Of a stretch of DNA of 64,000 nucleotides, positions 33,297 to 41,830 are shown piece by piece. The notes under the pieces are model-generated. The model was given only the letters and a program-made list of their open reading frames with translations, ran no database searches and was not told the origin of the DNA. This DNA comes from Nonomuraea turkmeniaca. GTDB taxonomy: Bacteria; Actinomycetota; Actinomycetes; Streptosporangiales; Streptosporangiaceae. Positions within the stretch are counted from its first letter, which is position 1. The number at the start of each line of letters is the position of its first letter. The DNA is taken from assembly GCF_005889735.1 (NCBI RefSeq), contig NZ_VCKY01000012.1, positions 1-64,000 on the forward strand, written 5' to 3'. The position numbers were made by a program, and so were the translations under genes.

Positions 33297-34025
33297 GTGC
33301 GCCGCCGCCTGGTCTGGCGGGCCGCCCGCCTGCATGAGAGCCGCGCCGAGACCGCCACCGCCCGCACGCTGGTGTTCGACGTGCCCGGCTGGCCCGGGCA
33401 CGTGGCGGGGCAGCACGTGGACGTGCGCCTGACGGCCGACGACGGCTACACCGCGCAACGCAGCTACTCGCTGGCCGCGCCCGCCGACGGCGAACGCATC
33501 GAGCTGACCGTGGAGACCGTGCCCGACGGCGAGGTCTCGCCGTACCTGAACGAGGTGGTCGAGCCCGGCGACCAGGTCGAGATCCGCGGCCCGGTGGGCG
33601 GCTGGTTCGTGTGGCGGCCGGAGAGTAAGGCGCCGGTGGTGCTGGTCGGCGGCGGGTCCGGGATCGTGCCGTTGATGGCGATGATCCGGGCGCGCCGGCA
33701 GGCGGGCAGCCGCGCGCCGTTCCGCCTGCTCTACTCGCTCCGCGACCAGGACAGCCGCTACTTCGCCGCCGAGCTGCGGCAGCCGGAGGCCGGACTGGAC
33801 ATCGCCTACCTCTACACCAGGGCCACGCCCTCCGGCGCGGCCCGTCCGGCCGGGCGGATCACGCTGGCCGACCTGGCCGAGGGCGGCTGGCCGGCCGACT
33901 TCGAGCCGGACTGCTACGTGTGCGGGCCGACCGGCTTCGTCGAGGCGGCCGCCGACCTGCTGCTGGCGCTCGGGCACCCGCCGGAGCGGATCAGAACCGA
34001 ACGATTCGGCCCGACCGGAGGCTGA
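33297..34025 (+). CDS. Ferredoxin reductase-type FAD/NAD(P)-binding protein
   Basis: A 242-residue flavoprotein: GQHVDVRLTADDGYTAQRSYSLAAP binds FAD (RxYS), VVLVGGGSGIVPLMAMIR binds the NAD(P) pyrophosphate, and CYVCGPTGFVEAA is the C-terminal CGP motif. There is no iron-sulfur domain. The GTG start follows the TAG of the molybdopterin gene with no gap, so the two are surely co-expressed; it is the probable electron partner of that enzyme. Confidence 0.92.
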   Translation: MRRRLVWRAARLHESRAETATARTLVFDVPGWPGHVAGQHVDVRLTADDGYTAQRSYSLAAPADGERIELTVETVPDGEVSPYLNEVVEPGDQVEIRGPVGGWFVWRPESKAPVVLVGGGSGIVPLMAMIRARRQAGSRAPFRLLYSLRDQDSRYFAAELRQPEAGLDIAYLYTRATPSGAARPAGRITLADLAEGGWPADFEPDCYVCGPTGFVEAAADLLLALGHPPERIRTERFGPTGG

Positions 34026-34027
34026 CC

Positions 34028-34294
34028 ATGACCGCAGAACACCTGGACGGCAATGCCCTGGCCGGCCCGCTCGGCGAGATCTTCGCCGTGGACGTCACCG
34101 CCGCCATCGGCCGCTGCGCGAGTTGCGGGCTGACGGGTCCCGTCGCCGCGCTCCGCGTGTACGGCCCCGAGCCCGGCCTGGTCGCCCGCTGCCCAGGCTG
34201 CGAGGAGGTGGTGCTGAGACTGGTACGCGGCCCCGGCACGGCCTGGCTGGACCTGCGCGGCACCGTCTCACTCCGCCTGAACATCCCTGACTGA
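34028..34294 (+). CDS. DUF6510 zinc-ribbon-like small protein
   Basis: An 88-residue protein with CxxC pairs RCASCG and RCPGCEE spaced as a zinc ribbon or rubredoxin-like site, and the conserved start DGNALAGPLGEIFAVD. This family regularly follows the sulfite oxidase-like and ferredoxin reductase genes and may carry electrons or assist the complex. The ATG begins two bases after the reductase stop. It is the third and last gene of the trio. Confidence 0.85.
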   Translation: MTAEHLDGNALAGPLGEIFAVDVTAAIGRCASCGLTGPVAALRVYGPEPGLVARCPGCEEVVLRLVRGPGTAWLDLRGTVSLRLNIPD

Positions 34295-34417
34295 CCCCAT
34301 CGCCCAGCATGACCGAGCCCGACTGAGTACACTCAAGCTCGTTCCACGGCCGAGATCTGTACGGCGAGGCTCTTGGCCAGGGGCGGCGGCCCTTCGGCCC
34401 CGTCCCTTGGGAGTCAC

Positions 34418-35827
34418 GTGAGCAGCGGGCTCGTCGACGCGCCACCCTCCGGTCCAGGCGTGCCGTCACGACGTCGGAGGCGCCCCTGGCTGCGCTGGGT
34501 GCTCGCGGTCACGGTGACCGTCGTCCTCCTGGTCGCGGGCGTCACGGTAGGCGTCTACGCCAAGCTGAGCGGCAACATCAAGCACGAGGACGTCACCGCC
34601 GACGACCTCGGCGCCACCCGCCCGCCCAAGGTCGCCGGGACCGCCATGAACATCCTGGTCGTCGGCTCCGACCAGCGCACCGGCAAGAACGCCAAGTACG
34701 GCCGCCGCGTCACGGGCGAGCGCACCGACACGATCATGCTGGTGCACGTGTCGTCCAAGCGCGACAACGCGATGGTGATCAGCTTCCCGCGTGACTCGCT
34801 GGTCCAGCTGCCCGCCTGCCGGGCCACCGGCGGCCATTCCGGGCAGCGGCCGCATCTCGGCATGATCAACGAGTCGTTCAACTCCGGCGGCATCGCCTGC
34901 ACCTGGAAGACGATCGAGACGCTGACGCACATCCACATCGACCACTTCGTCAAGGTGGACTTCGCCGGGTTCAAGAGCATGGTGGACGCCGTGGGCGGCG
35001 TGGAGGTCTGCCTGCCGCAGCGTGTGGACGACACGAAGGCGCTGCTGCACCTGCCCGCCGGGCGGCAGACGCTCAATGGGGAGCAGGCGCTGGGGTACGT
35101 ACGCGCCCGCTACAGCATGGGCGACGGCTCCGACATCGGGCGTATCCAGCGGCAGCAGATGTTCATCGCCTCGATGGTCAAGAAGGCCATGAGCGGCGAG
35201 ACGCTCACCGACCCGGCCAAGCTCTTCGCCCTCCTCGACGCCGGCACCAAGGCGGTGACCACCGACCGTGGCCTGTCCCCGGGTGTCATGAAGGATCTGG
35301 CCACCAGCCTCCAGGGCCTGGACGCCGGGAAGATCCGCTTCATCACCACCCCGTGGCACTACTCGCTCACCCAGCCCGGCCGGGTCGAGTGGGTGCAGCC
35401 GCAGGCCGGACGGTTGTTCCAGATCGTGGCCAAGGACCAGAGCGTCGAAGGCATCAAGGGCGGCCAGGCCAAGGTGGGCCGCTCCAAGATCCAGATTGAG
35501 CTCCGCAACGGCACCTGGCGCAGTGGGCTGGGCACCCAGGTCGCGGCGTTCCTGGAGCAGCGGGGCTACCACATCACGAGGATCGGGGACTCGGCACGCA
35601 AGCCGCAGCCCAAGACCACGATCCTGTACGGGCCGAACGGCGAGACCCGCGTGCCCACCCTGACCGGCGACCTGCTCGCCGCCGTGCCCAGAAAGGTGGC
35701 AGGGGCGCGGACGAACCGGCTGGTGCTCGTGATCGGCGACGACTGGACGGGCCTGAAACCACTGCGCTCCGACGACACGGAGTCGATCAAGGGCTTCGAC
35801 GCCACCCACGACTCCTGCGCCACCTGA
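34418..35827 (+). CDS. LytR-CpsA-Psr (LCP) family protein with LytR_C domain
   Basis: LCP enzymes attach secondary polymers to peptidoglycan. A short basic cytoplasmic tail (RRRRRPWLRW) precedes a transmembrane helix (about residues 29-50). The LCP domain has NILVVGSDQR, GERTDTIMLVHV, VISFPRDSLV and QALGYVRARYSMGDGSDIGRIQRQQ, including the arginines that bind the lipid pyrophosphate. A C-terminal LytR_C domain (about 360-460, IQIELRNGT) follows. GTG 34418 is preferred for its TTGGGAG site. Its stop abuts the stop of the convergent TetR gene exactly. Confidence 0.93.
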   Translation: MSSGLVDAPPSGPGVPSRRRRRPWLRWVLAVTVTVVLLVAGVTVGVYAKLSGNIKHEDVTADDLGATRPPKVAGTAMNILVVGSDQRTGKNAKYGRRVTGERTDTIMLVHVSSKRDNAMVISFPRDSLVQLPACRATGGHSGQRPHLGMINESFNSGGIACTWKTIETLTHIHIDHFVKVDFAGFKSMVDAVGGVEVCLPQRVDDTKALLHLPAGRQTLNGEQALGYVRARYSMGDGSDIGRIQRQQMFIASMVKKAMSGETLTDPAKLFALLDAGTKAVTTDRGLSPGVMKDLATSLQGLDAGKIRFITTPWHYSLTQPGRVEWVQPQAGRLFQIVAKDQSVEGIKGGQAKVGRSKIQIELRNGTWRSGLGTQVAAFLEQRGYHITRIGDSARKPQPKTTILYGPNGETRVPTLTGDLLAAVPRKVAGARTNRLVLVIGDDWTGLKPLRSDDTESIKGFDATHDSCAT

Positions 35828-36433
35828 CTAGGCGATGAAGCTCGACAGACTGGCGAGGGCGTCCACGACCTGGCGGGCGTCGGGGGTGCTCGCCGGATCG
35901 AGCAGCCACTGCATCATGAGCCCGTCCGAGATCGCCACCAGCACCGACACGAGCACCTCGGGCGACATCGGCGGCTCGACGCCGAGTTGTGCGGCGGCCC
36001 GCCTGATCATGTCGGCGCCCGTCTGCCGGGTCCGCGCGTACGCCTCGGCCATCTTCGCCCGCAGCACAGGCTCGCGCAACGCCGCCGGGTAACCCTCGAC
36101 GCACAGGATGAGCTGCGGCCGCAGCTCCTCGAACACGTCGACCAGCGCGACCATCGCGCGCTCCAGCATCTCCCTGGGGCTGCCGAGCTCCGCGCCGAAC
36201 ATCGACCGCTCGACGTGTTCGGTCCACTGGTCGAAGACGCCGGCTATGGCCTCGTTGAGCAGCGCGTCCTTGCCGCCGAAGTGGTAGCCGATGGAGGCCA
36301 GGTTGGTGCCGGAAGCGGCGACCAGGTCTCGTGCGGTGGTCCGGGCATAGCCCTTCTCCTGCAGGCAGGCCACCGCGCCCGCCAGCAGTCTTTCGCGGTA
36401 TCCACCGGCCTCTGTTCGCGCCACGCGATCCAT
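35828..36433 (-). CDS. TetR-family repressor
   Basis: A 201-residue TetR protein. The N-terminal HTH is LLAGAVACLQEKGYARTTARDLVAASGTNLASIGYHFGGK-like, with the usual YHFGGKDALL end; the C-terminal ligand domain is helical. It is divergent from a cytochrome P450 gene and shares with it a region of ATACG/CGTAT repeats. It most likely represses the P450 and itself, released by a P450 substrate or related hydrophobic molecule. Confidence 0.92.
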   Translation of the reverse strand: MDRVARTEAGGYRERLLAGAVACLQEKGYARTTARDLVAASGTNLASIGYHFGGKDALLNEAIAGVFDQWTEHVERSMFGAELGSPREMLERAMVALVDVFEELRPQLILCVEGYPAALREPVLRAKMAEAYARTRQTGADMIRRAAAQLGVEPPMSPEVLVSVLVAISDGLMMQWLLDPASTPDARQVVDALASLSSFIA

Positions 36434-36445
36434 GCTACAGAGATA

Positions 36446-36473
36446 ATACGAGCGTATATGACGTACGTATATC
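36446..36473. promoter_or_regulatory. Candidate TetR operator between tetR and P450
   Basis: ATACGAGCGTAT (36446-36457) is a perfect 12-bp palindrome, followed by a second dyad ACGTACGT (36461-36468) flanked by ATAT. This AT-rich island stands out in GC-rich DNA. It covers the first possible P450 ATG at 36458, which argues that the real P450 start is further down at 36491. Confidence 0.55.
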
Positions 36474-36490
36474 TACATTGGAGATTCGGC

Positions 36491-37771
36491 ATGATCCCTC
36501 CCGGACCGAGGCTTCCCTCGCTGGTGCAGACCGCGTGGTTCATGCGGGACGCGCCCGGCATGATGGAGCGCCTGCACCGCAGGTACGGGCCCATCTTCAC
36601 GGCGCGCTACGCCGGCTACCCGCCGGAGGTCTACGTGACCACCGCCGAGCTCGCCGCGCAGATCTACCAGACCGACCAGACAGGCGGGCGCGCCGGTGAG
36701 GCGCGGCGCGACTTCCTGGAGCACATGGTCGGCGCGCACTCGGTGCTCACGCTGGACGGCGACGGCTGGTGGCGACACCGCAAGCTGCTCAACCCGCCGC
36801 TCCGCGCCAAGCAGGTCGCCGGCTACCGCGACGAGATCGCCGCGATCGCCGCCGAGAAGATCGCGACCTGGCCGCTGGGCAGGCCGTTCACGCTTCGCGA
36901 GCGGATGCAGGACATCACGCTGGAGATCATCATCAGGCTGATCTTCGGTATCAGGGACGCCGGGCGGGTCGGCAGATTGCGGGCGCTGCTGCCCGAGCTG
37001 ATCGAGACCGGCGGGTCCATGCAGCTCCTGGCCCTGCCGGAGCGGCTGCGCGGAATGGCCGCGCGGGTGCCGTTCCTGGCGTACGGGCGGTTCGTCCGGC
37101 TCCGCGACGAGGTGGACACGATCCTGTTCGACGAGATCCGCCACCGACGCGCGACGCCGGGCGGCACGGACGTCCTCGGCAGGCTGGTCGAGACCGAGCT
37201 GGGCGACCAGGAGATCCGCGACGAGCTGGTCACCATGCTGATCGCCGGCCACGAGACCACCGCGACCGGCCTGGCCTGGGCCTTCGAGCGACTCCTGCGC
37301 CTGCCCGAGACAATGGAACGGCTGCCGGACGACGAGCCCTACCTCGACGCGGTGGTCAAGGAGGTGCTACGCGTCCGGCCCGTCGTCTATGAGGCGCCGC
37401 GCCTGCTCGACGCCCCGCTCCGGCTGGGCGAGCACGAGATCCCGGCCGGCTGGTACGCCGGGCCGTACATCCCGCTCGTGCACCGTGACCCCGAAGCGTT
37501 CCCCTCTCCCGAGGAGTTCCGCCCGGAACGCTACATGGACGGGCACCAGAACAGGGCCTGGATGCCGTTCGGCGGCGGCCGGCGCTTCTGCGTCGGCGCG
37601 CAGCTGGCGCTCCTGGAGATGCGCGTCATCATGCGCGAGGTGCTGAACCGCCTGGAGCTCTCGGCGCCCGACCAGGCGCCGGAGGCCAGGCGGCTGAAGA
37701 ACGTCACCCTCACGCCCGCGAAGCGGACCCGCGTCATTGCGCGCGCTCGGACTCCTGCTCGGACGCCGTAG
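36491..37771 (+). CDS. Cytochrome P450
   Basis: A 426-residue soluble P450. It begins MIPPGPRLPSLVQTAWFM and has the I-helix AGHETTA (Glu255/Thr256), K-helix ExxR (Glu291-Arg294) and haem loop FGGGRRFCVGAQLALLEM with the cysteine ligand Cys367. The N-terminal PPGPR and I-helix style resemble actinobacterial class I enzymes of the CYP110/CYP135 kind. No ferredoxin gene is adjacent. The ATG at 36491 has GGAG nearby, whereas 36458 lies in the operator. The 3' end overlaps a convergent DUF3073 gene. Confidence 0.93.
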   Translation: MIPPGPRLPSLVQTAWFMRDAPGMMERLHRRYGPIFTARYAGYPPEVYVTTAELAAQIYQTDQTGGRAGEARRDFLEHMVGAHSVLTLDGDGWWRHRKLLNPPLRAKQVAGYRDEIAAIAAEKIATWPLGRPFTLRERMQDITLEIIIRLIFGIRDAGRVGRLRALLPELIETGGSMQLLALPERLRGMAARVPFLAYGRFVRLRDEVDTILFDEIRHRRATPGGTDVLGRLVETELGDQEIRDELVTMLIAGHETTATGLAWAFERLLRLPETMERLPDDEPYLDAVVKEVLRVRPVVYEAPRLLDAPLRLGEHEIPAGWYAGPYIPLVHRDPEAFPSPEEFRPERYMDGHQNRAWMPFGGGRRFCVGAQLALLEMRVIMREVLNRLELSAPDQAPEARRLKNVTLTPAKRTRVIARARTPARTP

Positions 37772-37904
37772 ACGGGTAGCTCTCCTCATGCCGCGTGTCG
37801 GCACCGAGCTCCTCGCGGAGCCGGTCGTAGTCGATGTTGTGGTTGGTGTACTTCAGCTGGCGAGCGACCTTCGTCTGCTTCGCCTTGGCTCTTCCTCGGC
37901 CCAT
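37734..37904 (-). CDS. DUF3073 small actinobacterial protein
   Basis: A 56-residue protein starting MGRGRAKAKQTKVARQLKY and containing NIDYDRLREELG, which is the signature of the DUF3073 family found across actinobacteria. The N-terminal third is highly basic and the C-terminal third acidic and disordered. Its last 38 bases overlap the end of the P450 gene on the other strand. It is missed by ORF finders with a 60-residue cut-off. Function unknown. Confidence 0.93.
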   Translation of the reverse strand: MGRGRAKAKQTKVARQLKYTNHNIDYDRLREELGADTRHEESYPSTASEQESERAQ

Positions 37905-37991
37905 GGCTACTCCCTAGTCCCCGCTGTCATGCTATCCAACAACATGGTGACTTGAAGAATTATGCAACTCCGCTGGATTAGTCTGGGCTAT

Positions 37992-38324
37992 ATGCACGTG
38001 GAGGTCCATCAGGCCAAGGCCGACTTCTTCCGAACGCTCGGCCACCCCGCTCGCATCAGAGTGTTGGAGCTACTCCAGGAAGGGCCGCTGCCCGTCAGGG
38101 ATCTACTGGCCCAGATCGACATCGAGCCGTCGAGCCTCTCGCAGCAGCTCGCGGTCCTGCGCAGGGCGGGGATCGTGAGCGCGATCCGCGAGGGCAGCAC
38201 GGTGGTCTACACACTGGCCACGCCGGAGCTGGCCGATCTGCTCGGCGCCGCCCGCCGGATCCTCACCGACATGCTCGCCGACCAAGGGGAGCTGCTCGCC
38301 GAGCTGCGCGCGGAGGTCACCTAG
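37992..38324 (+). CDS. ArsR-family winged-helix regulator
   Basis: A 110-residue ArsR/SmtB regulator: FFRTLGHPARIRVLELLQEGPLPVRDLL and the recognition helix SSLSQQLAVLRRAGIV, then the wing REGSTVVYTL. No CxC metal-binding pair is present in helix 3, so it probably does not sense arsenic or cadmium in the classical way. The ATG at 37992 fits family length; an upstream ATG at 37962 adds ten unlikely residues. The target is unknown. Confidence 0.9.
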   Translation: MHVEVHQAKADFFRTLGHPARIRVLELLQEGPLPVRDLLAQIDIEPSSLSQQLAVLRRAGIVSAIREGSTVVYTLATPELADLLGAARRILTDMLADQGELLAELRAEVT

Positions 38325-38431
38325 CGAGCTTGCGCCGCACGCGCTCGGGGTGTCAGGCCGTGAACACGGCGAACGTGCGCGCGTTGACGGCGACGAGTGG
38401 GCCGGAGACCAGATCCATTAGGCTCACGTCC

Positions 38432-39309
<878 letters not shown>

Positions 39310-39310
<1 letters not shown>

Positions 39311-40224
39311 TGCGGATCACGGTCCCGGCGGCGCTGACCGAGTCCCACATCAAGTACGACGGGGAGGCCGGTCGTGCCTGGTCCGCCGGGCTTCCCGCGC
39401 TGGCCGAGCGCTACCTGGAGGAATGGGAGCTGCGGCTGGACGGCGAGCCCGGGCACGGCGTGGTGTCGCTGGTGTTGCCGGTGATCCGCGCGGACGGCAC
39501 GAGGGCCGCGCTCAAGCTGCAACCCGTCACCGACGAGAACGCCACCGAGGCGATGGGGCTACGCGCCTGGGACGGCGACGCCTCCGTACGGCTGCTCGGC
39601 TCCGACCCGGACACCGGCACCCTGCTGCTCGAACGGCTGCACGCCGACCGCCCGCTGTCGGCCGTGCCCGACGACATCGAGGCGCTGAAGATCCTGACCG
39701 AGCTGCTCGCCCGGCTCGTCGCCCACCCCGCGCCCGAGGACATGCGCCGGCTAGGCGACATCGCCCAGGCCATGCTCGACAACGTGGAGGAAGCTCTCAC
39801 GAAGCTGCCCCGCGAGCAGGACCGCTACTGGCTGCGGTGGTGCGCGGACGCGGTCGCCGAGCTCGTCTCCGAGCCCGGCGACCGGCTGCTGCACTGGGAC
39901 CTGCACTACGACAACGTGCTGGCCGCCGACCGGGAGCCGTGGCTGGCCATCGACCCCAAGCCGCTGGCCGGCGACCCAGGGTTCGACCTGTGGCCAGCCC
40001 TGGACAACCGGTGGGACGACGTGGTCGCGACCGGCGACGTGACCCGGGCCGTGTTGCGCCGCTTCGACCTGATGGTGGACGGGCTCGGCCTCGACCCGCA
40101 GCGGGCGGCCGGCTGGACGCTGGGCCGGGTCCTGCAGAACGCCCTGTGGGACGTCGAGGACGGCGAGAGCGAGCTCAACGAGATCGGCCTGGCCATAGCC
40201 GAGGCCGTTCTCCTCAGATCGTGA
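39310..40224 (+). CDS. Aminoglycoside/hydroxyurea phosphotransferase-like kinase
   Basis: A 304-residue kinase-fold protein of the streptomycin 6-phosphotransferase/hydroxyurea kinase group. The catalytic loop is LLHWDLHYDNVL (Asp197, Asn202) and the metal aspartate is Asp215 in AIDPKPLAGDPGFDLWP; ALKLQPV carries the ATP lysine. It overlaps the menB stop by one base (TGATG), so the two are co-translated, an odd partner for a resistance enzyme. It may be a resistance determinant or a housekeeping small-molecule kinase. Its end overlaps the convergent oxidoreductase gene by 11 bases. Confidence 0.88.
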
Positions 40225-41137
40225 GGACGACCTTCCCCTGCCCGTGGCCGGTCTCGATCTCCCGGTGCGCGTCCGCGGCCTCCTCCAGCCGGTACGCCCG
40301 CCGCACCGGGAACCTGAAGCGCCCCTCGGCGCACAGGGCGGCGTAGCGCCCGAGCCGTTCGGCCGTACGCTCGCCCTGGACGAGCTTCACCCCCAGTTCG
40401 GCGGCCTTGCCGTGCTCGACCAGCGTGACGATCCGTCCCCGGTCGCGGACGAGCTCCAAGGAGACCTCCAAGGCGTGACCCCCGGCCCCGTCCAGGGCGG
40501 CGTCGACCCCGCCCGGTGCGAGCGCGCGGACCCGGTCGGCGAGCCCCTGCCCGTAGGCGACCGGGACGGCGCCGAGGTCGCGCAGGTAGTCGTGGTTCAC
40601 CTCGCGGGCGGTGCCGATCACGCTCACGCCCCGCATTCTGGCGATCTGCACGGCGGCCGTCCCCACGGACCCGGCCGCGGCGTGCACGAGCAGCGTCTCG
40701 CCCTCCTTGACACCCAGCCCGTCCAGGGCCAGCTCGGCCGTCTGCACCCCCGCGGTCAGCCCGCCGGCTACCTCCCACGGCACCTCTGCGGGCTTCGGGG
40801 CCACGTCCGTGCGGTCGACCACGATGTACTCGGCGTAGGCGAACAACCGCGAGAACCCGAGCACCTCGTCCCCCGCCGCCACTCCGGTCACGCCCGTGCC
40901 CACCTGGTCGACCACGCCCGCGAACTCGTTGCCTGGAATGCGCGGGTAACCGACCTCCCCCATGTACGGCGGCAGCCACCCCGCCCGCACGGCCGTGTCG
41001 AACGGCTGCACGCCGGCCGCCCGCACCCGCACGCGCACCTGCCCGGGACCGGCCTGGGGCGCGGGCAGCTCCATCACCTTCAGCACCTCGGGACCGCCGG
41101 GCTCGGCGAACGCCGCCGCCCTCATCACTTCGCTCAT
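40214..41137 (-). CDS. Zinc-free quinone oxidoreductase (MDR family)
   Basis: A 307-residue medium-chain dehydrogenase/reductase of the quinone oxidoreductase type: GVQPFDTAVRAGWLPPY, IPGNEFAGVVDQVG, LLVHAAAGSVGTAAVQIAR for NADPH binding, and the C-terminal GHGQGKVVLTI. The zinc ligands of alcohol dehydrogenases are absent. It probably reduces quinones or enones with NADPH. Its promoter has a MerR/SoxR-type dyad in a 19-base spacer and would start transcription right at the ATG, suggesting induction by redox-active compounds. Confidence 0.92.
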   Translation of the reverse strand: MSEVMRAAAFAEPGGPEVLKVMELPAPQAGPGQVRVRVRAAGVQPFDTAVRAGWLPPYMGEVGYPRIPGNEFAGVVDQVGTGVTGVAAGDEVLGFSRLFAYAEYIVVDRTDVAPKPAEVPWEVAGGLTAGVQTAELALDGLGVKEGETLLVHAAAGSVGTAAVQIARMRGVSVIGTAREVNHDYLRDLGAVPVAYGQGLADRVRALAPGGVDAALDGAGGHALEVSLELVRDRGRIVTLVEHGKAAELGVKLVQGERTAERLGRYAALCAEGRFRFPVRRAYRLEEAADAHREIETGHGQGKVVLTI

Positions 41138-41144
41138 GGGGACC

Positions 41145-41175
41145 AGCCTGCTACCTCAACTTTGGTTGAGGTCAA
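41145..41175 (-). promoter_or_regulatory. MerR/SoxR-type promoter of the quinone oxidoreductase
   Basis: On the minus strand, TTGACC (41175-41170) and CAGGCT (41150-41145) are separated by 19 bases. The dyad ACCTCAACTTTGGTTGAGGT (41153-41172) has eight-base arms and closely resembles SoxR boxes (CCTCAAG-N-CTTGAGG). The predicted start of transcription coincides with the ATG at 41137, so the message would be leaderless. No intact merR or soxR gene is in the window. Confidence 0.75.
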
Positions 41176-41269
41176 CCACTCAGACCGTTCGGGAACTTTT
41201 ACCTTTAGTCGCTCTTTATCTCGATATAGTCCGACAGGACATCACACGGGGGATGGGCACCGAGGCGGG

Positions 41270-41830
41270 ATGGGCGAGTTCTTAAGCACGGCGCTGAGCT
41301 TTCCGACGGTCATTTTCAGTTTTCTGCTCGTCGTGGTCGTCGGTTATTGGCTGGTCGTCATCACCGGCCTCTTCGAGCTGGACGACGACGCATCCTGGCT
41401 GGGCCTCGGCGGAGTCCCGGCAGGGATCACGCTTTCGGTGCTGATCGCGGTGGCCTGGCTCCTGTGCCTGATCGGCAGCCAGTTCCTGGGCGCAAGCTTC
41501 GGCGGCCTACTGATCGCCGTCCCCTTCGCCGCCGCGGGCGGAGCCTGGCTCGCCACCCGTGGCCTGCTGGTTCCGCTGCGCAGGCTCTTTCCCGACGGGG
41601 ACCGGCACTCGCGCGGCGACTTCGTCGGCCAGATGTGCGTCATCCGCACCGGCTCGGCCACGCACGACTTCGGCCAGGCCGAGGTCACCGCCGCCGACGG
41701 CTCGTCCGCGGTCGTGCAGGTACGCACGACCGGTCAGGACCGCCTCGCGCGCGGCGACAAAGCACTCATCTTCGAATACGACGCAGACGGCGAATTCTTC
41801 TGGGTCATGCCCTACGAAAGCGAGCTCTGA
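41270..41830 (+). CDS. YqiJ-like membrane protein with OB-fold domain
   Basis: A 186-residue protein with three or so N-terminal transmembrane helices (about residues 9-33, 48-66 and 72-95) and a C-terminal OB-fold-like domain (about 110-186: GQMCVIRTGSATHDFGQAEVTA, SAVVQVRTTGQD, ALIFEYD). This is the layout of YqiJ/NfeD-type proteins, which are flotillin partners. The ATG at 41270 has GAGGCGG upstream. It overlaps the flotillin start by one base (TGATG), showing a coupled unit. It probably anchors or organises the flotillin scaffold in the membrane. Confidence 0.88.
   Translation: MGEFLSTALSFPTVIFSFLLVVVVGYWLVVITGLFELDDDASWLGLGGVPAGITLSVLIAVAWLLCLIGSQFLGASFGGLLIAVPFAAAGGAWLATRGLLVPLRRLFPDGDRHSRGDFVGQMCVIRTGSATHDFGQAEVTAADGSSAVVQVRTTGQDRLARGDKALIFEYDADGEFFWVMPYESEL

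Noticed and set aside
38336..38426. 21- to 24-codon minus-strand peptide between arsR and menB
   Set aside because: Readable and hydrophobic, but without a convincing ribosome binding site or family, and short enough to be chance.
40244..41269. 528-residue frame extending the YqiJ-like gene upstream
   Set aside because: The extension is antisense to the quinone oxidoreductase and histidine/arginine-rich; the true start has its own ribosome binding site.
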